From the NCBI GenBank assembly GCA_020328135.1, contig JAIXNA010000016.1, forward strand, positions 96 to 5,488: 5,393 nt of DNA, given 5' to 3'. The translations under genes and the position numbers were made by a program. Shown here in pieces: positions 1 to 5,286 of the stretch. Origin of the DNA: Candidatus Endomicrobiellum dinenymphae. Its GTDB lineage: Bacteria > Elusimicrobiota > Endomicrobiia > Endomicrobiales > Endomicrobiaceae. Positions within the stretch are counted from its first letter, which is position 1. Every line of letters begins with the position of its first letter. The notes under the pieces are model-generated. The model did no database searches. It was given only the letters and a program-made list of their open reading frames with translations, and had not been told where the DNA came from.

Positions 1-73
1 TTATCAAAATTTAATACATCCTCCTCTTCTATTTGGTTCAAATAGAAGAGGAGGATGTATTAAATTTTGATAA
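1..73. repeat. Terminal inverted repeat (fold-back) inside rpoA
   Basis: Positions 1-35 are the exact reverse complement of 39-73, leaving a 3-base spacer (GTT, 36-38). The right arm reads in frame as the C-terminal domain of RpoA, whereas the left arm hits a stop (TAA at 12-14) in that frame. Only the right arm therefore looks native. The repeat begins at the first base of the window and lies inside an essential conserved gene, which argues against a genuine telomere or terminator. I infer a fold-back chimera at a contig end. Visible fact: perfect 35-bp arms. Inference: artefact. Confidence 0.93.
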
Positions 74-167
74 CCTCGGAAAGCACTCGTTTGAAGAGAT
101 CAAAGGGAAACTTGAGAAATTAAATTTGACGTTTGGCATGAAAACTAAAAGCGGAGCAAAGAAATGA
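36..167 (+). CDS. rpoA: RNA polymerase alpha subunit, C-terminal end (5'-truncated)
   Basis: This is the last 43 codons of the alpha subunit of RNA polymerase, in the frame ending at TGA 165-167. The peptide begins VQIEEEDVL and continues through NLGKHSFEEIKGKL, which matches the helix-hairpin-helix part of the alpha C-terminal domain (family pattern LVQ...LL...NFGKKSLEEIKEKL). That domain contacts UP-element DNA and transcription activators. A short basic tail, ending SGAKK, closes the protein. The stop overlaps the rplQ start (ATGA), the standard rpoA-rplQ arrangement of the alpha operon. The gene is cut by the window edge. The preceding TTG (33-35) would give the expected Leu before VQ, but it lies in the fold-back arm, so I begin the native reading at 36. 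It was missed by simple ORF scanning because no start codon is present. Confidence 0.9.
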   Translation, partial: VQIEEEDVLNFDNLGKHSFEEIKGKLEKLNLTFGMKTKSGAKK

Positions 168-517
168 TAAAAACTTACAACGGAAGCAAGCTCGGAGTTA
201 CGAGTTCGCATAGAAAATCGATGCTTCGCAGTTTAGCAACTGAGTTATTTCTTCATGAAAAAATAGAAACTACGCTTCCGAAAGCAAAAGAGCTTGTAAG
301 CTATGCCGAAAAACTTGTAACAAGGGCAAAAAAAGCTGATTTAAACGCCATAAGAGCAATAAGCGGTGAAATAAACAAAAAAGATGTTGTCAGGAAAGTG
401 TTTGATATTTTAGCTTCAAGATACAAAGAGAGAAAAGGTGGATATACGCAGATTATAAAAGTTGGAACAAGACGCGGAGACAGTGCGGATATTGCCATAG
501 TTAAATTAGTTATATAA
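164..517 (+). CDS. rplQ: 50S ribosomal protein L17 (bL17)
   Basis: The product is bL17, a 117-residue protein of the large ribosomal subunit, about the usual length for the short bacterial form. Family hallmarks are all visible: KLGVTSSHRKSMLRSLATEL near residues 9-28, the IETTLPKAKELVSYAEKLVTRAKK helix near 35-57, and the C-terminal RYKERKGGYTQIIKVGTRRGDSADIAIVKLV block near 86-116. The N-terminus is slightly unusual: MIKTYNGSKLG replaces the common MRHRK-type opening. The start ATG overlaps the rpoA stop, and a GGAG Shine-Dalgarno (153-156) sits 7 bases upstream inside rpoA, so the two are probably translationally coupled. As is typical, it is the last gene of the alpha operon; the next gene belongs to cell-shape functions and lies 159 bases away. 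Confidence 0.98.
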   Translation: MIKTYNGSKLGVTSSHRKSMLRSLATELFLHEKIETTLPKAKELVSYAEKLVTRAKKADLNAIRAISGEINKKDVVRKVFDILASRYKERKGGYTQIIKVGTRRGDSADIAIVKLVI

Positions 518-527
518 ATAATGATAA

Positions 528-548
528 GGCACATTGTATGAGTGTGCC
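528..548 (+). terminator. Small hairpin after rplQ, possible weak terminator
   Basis: GGCACA (528-533) pairs with TGTGCC (543-548) around a 9-base loop, ten bases after the rplQ stop. The position is right for ending the ribosomal operon. The stem is only 6 bp and is followed by AATTGTAAATTT and not by a clean run of T, so efficient intrinsic termination is doubtful. It may simply be an mRNA 3'-end stabilising hairpin. Confidence 0.3.
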
Positions 549-553
549 AATTG

Positions 554-661
554 TAAATTTAGTTGGCTATGACCTTTCGCTTTCCGCCTCCTGTATTTTT
601 TTGCGTTTCGTAGTCGACTAATCTTGCGTTGATGCGTTACAATATAAAGTTAGTTGGCTGT
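554..661. repeat. 17-base direct repeat pair flanking an AT-rich spacer, with internal palindrome
   Basis: TAAATTTAGTTGGCTAT (554-570) and TAAAGTTAGTTGGCTGT (645-661) match at 15 of 17 positions and start 91 bases apart. Between them lie a T7 run and the perfect 10-base palindrome TAGTCGACTA (611-620), whose core resembles the TAGTTGGCTA in the first repeat. TTGCGTT also occurs twice (601-607, 624-630). I see no coding sequence here. This could be a short inserted element bounded by duplicated target, a duplicated regulatory site, or a member of a dispersed intergenic repeat family; the sequence alone does not decide. Confidence 0.45.
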
Positions 662-662
662 A
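638..662 (+). promoter_or_regulatory. Candidate promoter/shared upstream motif of mreB
   Basis: TACAAT (638-643) is a good -10 hexamer match, but no convincing -35 box lies 16-18 bases before it. It merges into TATAAAGTTAGTTGGCTGTA (643-662), which recurs at 17 of 20 positions upstream of mreC (2061-2080). The motif ends 14 bases before the mreB ATG. If TACAAT is the -10, transcripts would start inside the motif. Being shared by two shape genes makes a common promoter or operator possible; an equally plausible reading is the edge of a repeat element. Confidence 0.27.
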
Positions 663-676
663 TTTGAGGAATTTAA

Positions 677-1705
677 ATGTTTGATTATATTTTTGGTTTG
701 TTTTCAAATGACATGGGCATAGATCTCGGGACGGCATCGGTTCTTGTTTACATTAAGGGCAAAGATATTGTTTTAAGAGAACCTTCTGTGGTAGCTATGG
801 AACGTGACACAAAGCGCGTGTTGGCTATAGGTACAGAAGCAAAAAAAATGTTGGGCAAAACCCCGGCAAATATTATTGCTGTAAGACCTTTGAGAAATGG
901 CGTTATTGCAGATTTTGAAGCAACTGAAAAAATGATTAGGTATTTTATAAAAAAAGTTCACAATAAAAAAACTCTCCTTCATCCCAGGGTAGTTATAGGC
1001 GTTCCTTCGGGGATCACTGAAGTTGAAAGGAGAGCCGTAAGAGAATCTGCAGAGCAGGCAGGTGCTAGAGAGGTTCATCTTATTGACGAGCCGATGGCTG
1101 CTGCAATAGGTGCAGGCATACCTATACAGGACCCGGAAGGGAGCATGATAGTTGATATTGGCGGTGGCACGACTGAAGTAGCCGTTGTATCGCTAGGCGG
1201 AATGGTTGTTGCAAAGTCTCTTGATGTCGCAGGCGATAAGATGGATGAAGCGGTAGTTCAGTATTTTAGACGTAAATATAATCTTACGATTGGTGAAAAT
1301 ACAGCAGAATCAGTCAAAATGAAAATAGGTTCGGCGTTTCCGCTCGAAGAAGAATTAGCAATGGACGTAAAAGGAAGAGATTTGCTTACAGGTCTTCCTA
1401 AAACTGTTGAGATTACATCTGGAGAGGTTAGAGATGCATTGATGGATCCTATCAAAAAAATAGTAGATATTGTAAAAAATGTTCTTGAAGAAACTCCTGC
1501 AGAACTTTCTGCAGATCTTGTAGATCGTGGGATAATATTAAGCGGCGGCGGATCTCTTGTAAAAGGGTTTCCTGAGTTGCTGGCACAAGAAACTGAACTT
1601 CCTGTAAACCGTGCGGACGATCCTCTAACTTGTGTTGCAAGAGGGACGGGCGTATATTTAGAAGAGTTAGATAATATCAAAAAATCCAAAAAGGGAAATA
1701 TATAA
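677..1705 (+). CDS. mreB: Rod shape-determining protein MreB, actin-like ATPase
   Basis: MreB is the bacterial actin homologue that polymerises under the inner membrane and positions the Rod (elongasome) complex for lateral peptidoglycan synthesis. At 342 residues it is full length for the family. The actin-fold nucleotide-binding motifs are all intact: phosphate 1 [10 protein letters not shown] (residues 12-21, Asp16), the connecting segment [13 protein letters not shown] (135-147, with the conserved Glu138), phosphate 2 [12 protein letters not shown] (159-170, Asp160), and the adenosine motif [18 protein letters not shown] (285-302). The hydrophobic N-terminus [10 protein letters not shown] could act as the membrane-binding amphipathic segment known in Gram-negative MreB. 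The start is supported by a TGAGGA Shine-Dalgarno (665-670) 6 bases upstream. It sits after rplQ and before mreC, but a 404-base non-coding gap separates it from mreCD-mrdA. MreB paralogues such as Mbl share these motifs; the mreCD context favours MreB proper. Confidence 0.98.
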   Translation: MFDYIFGLFSNDMGIDLGTASVLVYIKGKDIVLREPSVVAMERDTKRVLAIGTEAKKMLGKTPANIIAVRPLRNGVIADFEATEKMIRYFIKKVHNKKTLLHPRVVIGVPSGITEVERRAVRESAEQAGAREVHLIDEPMAAAIGAGIPIQDPEGSMIVDIGGGTTEVAVVSLGGMVVAKSLDVAGDKMDEAVVQYFRRKYNLTIGENTAESVKMKIGSAFPLEEELAMDVKGRDLLTGLPKTVEITSGEVRDALMDPIKKIVDIVKNVLEETPAELSADLVDRGIILSGGGSLVKGFPELLAQETELPVNRADDPLTCVARGTGVYLEELDNIKKSKKGNI

Positions 1706-1806
1706 TCAAGCGACTTCATAAGATGATAGTGCTTTGAAAATAAATTGTGAAGATTGTAGTAGTTTCCCACTCCAAAAAATAAGTCGTTCTTCCTTAGCAC
1801 AGTCTG

Positions 1807-1829
1807 CCCTCGAACGTCTTAATCGAGGG
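1807..1829. repeat. Hairpin, 7-bp stem
   Basis: CCCTCGA (1807-1813) pairs exactly with TCGAGGG (1823-1829) around a 9-base loop. It is the left-most and one of the strongest of a series of hairpins in the mreB-mreC gap. No T run follows, so it is not an intrinsic terminator; it probably belongs to a structured repeat. Confidence 0.55.
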
Positions 1830-1865
1830 GTGATGGCGAAGTCGTCTAGGTATGAGAGATGGTGG

Positions 1866-1883
1866 CAATGCCGTTAGGCATTG
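1866..1883. repeat. Hairpin, 7-bp stem with GTTA tetraloop
   Basis: CAATGCC (1866-1872) and GGCATTG (1877-1883) are exact reverse complements separated by GTTA. The compact stem lies centrally in the repeat mosaic and is followed by a smaller CGAG...CTCG pair (1885-1888 with 1897-1900). It has no tail of T residues. This is direct sequence evidence of structure; its function is unknown. Confidence 0.55.
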
Positions 1884-1905
1884 ACGAGGCACTGTTCTCG
1901 CAATT

Positions 1906-1995
1906 GATGTTAGGAAACATCTAAGGAGCAATTCTGAACGAAGTAAAGAATCCAGTGTTAATTCTTTTTTGTCGTTCCTAGACGCGTTAGATGTT
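1906..1995. repeat. Composite inverted-repeat element with CTGAACGAAGTAAAGAATCC core
   Basis: AACATCTAA (1916-1924) and TTAGATGTT (1987-1995) are exact 9-base inverted ends of an 80-base segment. Inside are CTGAACGAAGTAAAGAATCC (1934-1953) and the stem AAAGAAT (1945-1951)/ATTCTTT (1961-1967). The left end also forms a local hairpin, GATGTT/AACATC (1906-1911 with 1916-1921). A further 8-base pair, CGTCTAGG (1843-1850)/CCTAGACG (1977-1984), crosses this element and does not nest in it. The core closely resembles the ATTCTGA(A/G)CGAAG(C/T)GAAGAATC dispersed intergenic repeats I remember from many bacterial genomes; that recognition is from memory and unverified. The stem followed by T6 (1965-1970) could also act as a weak terminator on the + strand. 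Confidence 0.5.
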
Positions 1996-2060
1996 GCTTC
2001 TTTTCGTTGTAAGGCACCTTTCATGTGTTTTGTCTGAGTAAAACTGTAGAGTTTCTGTTT

Positions 2061-2080
2061 TATAAAGTTAGTCGACTATA
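2061..2080 (+). promoter_or_regulatory. Shared upstream motif of mreC containing TAGTCGACTA palindrome
   Basis: TATAAAGTTAGTCGACTATA matches the copy just upstream of mreB (643-662) at 17 of 20 positions and contains the perfect 10-base palindrome TAGTCGACTA (2069-2078), also found at 611-620. It ends 29 bases before the mreC ATG. TATAAA could serve as a -10 box, but no clear -35 is present. A dyad this symmetric could be bound by a dimeric regulator; equally it may be a repeat boundary. Function is inferred only from position and recurrence. Confidence 0.27.
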
Positions 2081-2109
2081 GATATTTACTTTTCGATGGT
2101 CCTTATAAA

Positions 2110-2949
2110 ATGTACCAAAATCAAAAATCGAAACGCGGAACTATTATTTTTGTAATTCTTCTATTAATCGGATTGTCTTTTATGATTGGCAGATTCACTG
2201 CATCTGTAAATCTTATAAAAAATTTTATTTACTACATTGCTTATCCTAATTTAAACGCGGCAAATTTTATTTTCCGTTCAGTGGGTAATTTTGCCGACAA
2301 TCTTAAGGCAGTAATGTATCTGTGTCAAGAAAATATTGCGTATAAACAAAAAAATCAAGAACTTTCCGATAAACTTCGTAACTACGAGTTAATGTCTCAA
2401 GAGTATAAAAACCTATTAAACCTCTTAAAATTAAAAAGTATTCCAAACACAATGTCTGTTTTTGCAAAAATTTCTGTTAGAGAGCTTAGCGAGTGGTATC
2501 AGTGGTTGATCGTAGATAAAGGCTCAGATGACGGTTTATACAATGATCTCCCGGTTGCAATGTTTAACAAAGATGGGGATACACTATGCGCTGTTGGCAG
2601 AATAATAGAGACGTATAAAAGCTCAGCCAAAGTAGTTTTGATTACAAATCAAATTTATGTACTTCCAGTAGAAATTAAAGGCAAAGACATTAACTGTCTT
2701 GCTGAAGGGCTTGACTCAAACCTATTAAAAATAACGTATATTGCCCACGGGTCAGACGTTAACCCCGGTGATGAACTTGTTGTAAGCGAGTTAAGCTCAG
2801 TTTTTCAAAAAGGTATGTCCGTTGGGGTCATAAAAGATGTAATGGGCGAGTCGTCGCTTGATTTTAAAGTCGCTACGGCAGAAGTTTTTTTTGAAGCTCA
2901 TACGCCTTACGACGCTGTTATTCTTGTTCCTAAGCCGGAGACAAAATGA
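2110..2949 (+). CDS. mreC: Rod shape-determining protein MreC
   Basis: MreC is the bitopic periplasmic scaffold of the Rod complex; in studied bacteria it binds and activates PBP2 and links it to MreB through MreD. The protein (279 residues) is of normal length. It has a short basic cytoplasmic N-terminus, one membrane helix at about 11-29 (TIIFVILLLIGLSFMIG), a coiled-coil region about 63-108, then the beta-barrel domains. Family motifs are AKISVRELSEWYQWLIVDKG (119-138) with SDDGL following, and GDELVVSELSSVFQKGMSVG (220-239). The ATG is the only plausible start: the frame is open upstream to a TAG at 2047 but contains no alternative start codon. No purine-rich Shine-Dalgarno precedes it (CGATGGTCCTTATAAA), so initiation may be weak or leaderless-like. 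Its stop overlaps the mreD start (ATGA). Confidence 0.97.
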   Translation: MYQNQKSKRGTIIFVILLLIGLSFMIGRFTASVNLIKNFIYYIAYPNLNAANFIFRSVGNFADNLKAVMYLCQENIAYKQKNQELSDKLRNYELMSQEYKNLLNLLKLKSIPNTMSVFAKISVRELSEWYQWLIVDKGSDDGLYNDLPVAMFNKDGDTLCAVGRIIETYKSSAKVVLITNQIYVLPVEIKGKDINCLAEGLDSNLLKITYIAHGSDVNPGDELVVSELSSVFQKGMSVGVIKDVMGESSLDFKVATAEVFFEAHTPYDAVILVPKPETK

Positions 2950-3446
2950 AAAAGTTAACATTTTATATTTTTCTATATATCGTTTTTTGTTTGCTTCAGT
3001 TTTCATTTGGCAAGTATCTTAATATTTGCGGTATTTTTCCAAACCTTATATTGATTCTTATCGTATATCTTGGTCTTTCAAAAAGAACAATAAATGCTCA
3101 AATACTCGGCTTTTTGCTTGGACTTACGTGGGACGCATTTTCGCCTAATATCTTTGGGGTTAGAGCTATAATGTTTGCCTCCTTGGGATATTTTACGGGA
3201 CTTCTCAGTAAAAATTTTGACAGGGATAGAATTTCTACACAGTGTGTTGTAGTGTTATTTTCAAATATTATATATTGGTTAGGATTTAATTTTACTTATT
3301 ATATTCTTCAGAACGGTGGCAGCCATACATCATTTGCTTTTATTACTCTTCAAGGAACCATGAGACTTGTTGTCACGGTTATAATTGCTCCCGCGGTGTT
3401 CTATATACTTGATTTTTTAACCGACTATATGTACAGAGAAACGTAG
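2946..3446 (+). CDS. mreD: Rod shape-determining protein MreD
   Basis: MreD is a small polytopic inner-membrane protein of the elongasome, interacting with MreC and, through it, with MreB and PBP2. The 166-residue product is almost entirely hydrophobic with about five to six membrane segments, roughly residues 4-20, 29-44, 51-65, 71-88, 98-121 and 136-157. The recognisable family stretch is FLLGLTWDAFSPNIFGVRA (56-74), corresponding to the G-x-x-x-D...G motif of MreD. Sequence conservation in this family is low, so identification rests on this motif, topology, size and position between mreC and mrdA. The start overlaps the mreC stop by four bases and has a GGAG (2937-2940) five bases upstream, pointing to translational coupling. 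The stop (3444-3446) directly abuts the ATG of the next gene. Confidence 0.95.
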   Translation: MKKLTFYIFLYIVFCLLQFSFGKYLNICGIFPNLILILIVYLGLSKRTINAQILGFLLGLTWDAFSPNIFGVRAIMFASLGYFTGLLSKNFDRDRISTQCVVVLFSNIIYWLGFNFTYYILQNGGSHTSFAFITLQGTMRLVVTVIIAPAVFYILDFLTDYMYRET

Positions 3447-5192
3447 ATGGTGTGGCAGAGAGAAGATAAAAGCGCTTATGAGAATTTTCTCGAAAAACAC
3501 AAGGCGATTCTCGTGTTTTTTATGTTCCTGTTTGTTTGTTTATCCATACGTCTTTTTTATTTCCAAATTATTAAAGGTAATAAATACAGAGACATTTCTG
3601 AACAGCAAAGGATACATAACACTCACGAACGTGCTCCGCGTGGAATAATATATTCTGCAGATAACTTACCTTTTGCTGAAAATAAATTTACATACGTTGC
3701 GCTGTACCATCCATATGAGCGTCATTTAAGGCCTTCAGAACAAATAATACAAGAACTGAACAAAATTTTAGGAAGAGAAATCAAACCTACGGTAGATAAA
3801 AATTGGAGATACGGTAGAGTTATAAAGCTTGCTGACAATCTTTCAATGGAAGAGATGTTTAAATTACAAGAAAAAAAATTAAGTTTAAAAGGCGTTGCCG
3901 TTGCAAAAGAGCCTAGTCGTGTTTATTGTTTTCCCGAAGTTATAAGCCATATAATAGGTTATACAAGCGAAGTAAGGTCTGATGAAATTGATAACTTAGC
4001 AGAACACGGATATAAAATGGGGGATTACATAGGCAGAGGAGGTATAGAGCAGACTTATGATCAATATCTTCAGGGAAAAGATGGCGGTTGGCAGATAGAA
4101 GTAAATGCAAGAGGTTATCAAGTGAAAGCGTTTAAATATATTGCTCCTGAAGTAGGGGCAAGCGTTTACTCGACAGTAGATTTAAAGCTTCAACAAGTGG
4201 CCTACGATGCGTTAAACAATAGCGATACAGGTCTTGGCGCGGCGGTAGTTTTGGATGCAAAAACAGGGGCTGTAAAAGCGTTGGCATCATGTCCCGGGTT
4301 TGATATAAATACAGTTGGCAACAGGGAATTTAGCAAATACTTAAAGGATAAAAGGCTTCCTCTTTTTAATAGGGCGTTGCAAGCTCTTTATCCTCCTGGA
4401 TCTATCTTTAAAATAATAACGTTTGCCGCGGCTGTAGATATATTAAATATTGATCCTTCGGAGACCGTGGAATGCACAGGTAGTTTTGAGCTTGGAGATA
4501 GGCATTATGTTTGCTGGAATAAACTAGGTCACGGAAAAATGGATATTATTTCCGCGACTGCACGATCGTGCAATATTTATTTTTATCAATTAGGGCTTAG
4601 ACTTGGCGTAAGAAATCTTGAGAAGTATGCAAAAAAATTCTGTCTGGGGCAAAAAACAGGGATAGATTTACCTAACGAAAAAACAGGGTTTGTTCCTAAT
4701 CCTGAATGGAAAAAAACAAAAATGAAAATGCCTTGGCTTCAGGGAGACACTGTGATATTTTCTATAGGGCAAGGAGCTCTTTGGTCAACGCCTCTGCAAA
4801 TGGCGTATATGATGTCTGTTGTTGCAAATAAGGGTGTACATCGTAAGCCTTATATAGTTGACAGAGTCGTAGATTCAGGTGATAACGAAGTATATAAGCA
4901 TGAGTTAGAACTTGTTGATGAGTTAAAATTGTCTGATAGTTCATGGACGCTTCTTCATAAAGCTCTTTTAGAAACAGTTGAAAATGGTACCGGAAGAAGA
5001 TGTAAACTTCCGGGTATTAAAGTTGCAGGTAAAACAGGAACGGCGCAGAATCCGCAAGGGAAAGATCATGCATGGTTTGTTTCTTATGCACCGGCCGATA
5101 ATCCTGAACTTGTAATGGCAATTATTGTTGAACATGGCGGTGGAGGAGGAATAAATGCCATTACAAGTTCAGGATTATCGGCCGGTGCATAA
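3447..5192 (+). CDS. mrdA: Penicillin-binding protein 2 (peptidoglycan transpeptidase), 3' end chimeric
   Basis: PBP2 is the elongation-specific class B transpeptidase that cross-links new peptidoglycan with the SEDS glycosyltransferase RodA. One N-terminal membrane anchor (about 20-38) is followed by the dimerisation/pedestal region beginning RGIIYS (65-70), with HIIGYTSEV and the YIGRGGIEQTYDQYLQGKDG block typical of class B PBPs. The transpeptidase domain has all three catalytic motifs: S319-I-F-K322 (nucleophile Ser319), S374-C-N376 and K529-T-G-T532. The start directly follows the mreD stop (TAGATG), with only a weak AGAGAA upstream, so coupling to mreD is likely. Authentic sequence runs to about position 5155 (VEHGGGGGIN). 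From 5156 the frame reads the antisense copy of its own gene, giving the spurious tail AITSSGLSAGA and stop at 5190-5192. The real gene would continue with a SAAAP-like segment and several tens more codons. Confidence 0.96.
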   Translation: MVWQREDKSAYENFLEKHKAILVFFMFLFVCLSIRLFYFQIIKGNKYRDISEQQRIHNTHERAPRGIIYSADNLPFAENKFTYVALYHPYERHLRPSEQIIQELNKILGREIKPTVDKNWRYGRVIKLADNLSMEEMFKLQEKKLSLKGVAVAKEPSRVYCFPEVISHIIGYTSEVRSDEIDNLAEHGYKMGDYIGRGGIEQTYDQYLQGKDGGWQIEVNARGYQVKAFKYIAPEVGASVYSTVDLKLQQVAYDALNNSDTGLGAAVVLDAKTGAVKALASCPGFDINTVGNREFSKYLKDKRLPLFNRALQALYPPGSIFKIITFAAAVDILNIDPSETVECTGSFELGDRHYVCWNKLGHGKMDIISATARSCNIYFYQLGLRLGVRNLEKYAKKFCLGQKTGIDLPNEKTGFVPNPEWKKTKMKMPWLQGDTVIFSIGQGALWSTPLQMAYMMSVVANKGVHRKPYIVDRVVDSGDNEVYKHELELVDELKLSDSSWTLLHKALLETVENGTGRRCKLPGIKVAGKTGTAQNPQGKDHAWFVSYAPADNPELVMAIIVEHGGGGGINAITSSGLSAGA

Positions 5193-5286
5193 GAAACAAA
5201 CCATGCATGATCTTTCCCTTGCGGATTCTGCGCCGTTCCTGTTTTACCTGCAACTTTAATACCCGGAAGTTTACATCTTCTTCCGG
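4990..5286. repeat. 131-bp perfect inverted repeat within mrdA
   Basis: Positions 4990-5120 are exactly reverse-complemented at 5156-5286, separated by 35 bases (5121-5155). The left arm encodes the KTGT region of PBP2; the right arm is its antisense. At the turn, ATTATT (5121-5126) is nearly complementary to AATAAA (5150-5155), so the fold extends imperfectly into the spacer. The arms are base-identical and interrupt a conserved gene, pointing to a strand-switch chimera and not an evolved repeat. Confidence 0.96.

Larger units (their letters stand above)
1706..2109. other. 404-base gap between mreB and mreC, no supported gene, repeat-rich
   Basis: No reading frame here resembles a known protein or has convincing start signals. 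The longest frame (complement of 1794-2024, 76 codons) reads through the hairpins and gives a low-complexity Leu/Arg/Ser-rich peptide of the kind produced by translating dispersed repeats, so I do not call it. The segment 1807-1995 is dense in short inverted repeats, described separately. The last 50 bases carry the motif shared with the mreB upstream region. mreB, mreC and mreD are normally close together in one operon, so this gap looks like an insertion or accumulation of repeats; whether transcription crosses it is unknown. Confidence 0.6.

Noticed and set aside
1258..1800. 180-codon frame on the complement opposite mreB
   Set aside because: It is a shadow of the highly conserved mreB frame, with a peptide lacking any domain features.
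1807..1995. tRNA or known structured RNA (riboswitch)
   Set aside because: The hairpins do not form a cloverleaf, no T-loop GTTCRAN signature is present, and no riboswitch consensus was recognised.
1794..2024. 76-codon reading frame on the complement in the mreB-mreC gap
   Set aside because: It runs through palindromic repeats, has a repeat-like Leu/Arg/Ser composition, no convincing ribosome site and no recognisable family; it is most likely a by-product of the repeats.
4560..4571. Perfect 12-base palindrome GCACGATCGTGC
   Set aside because: It encodes the residues leading into and including the SCN catalytic motif of PBP2; coding constraint and chance explain it, and no other copy was noticed.
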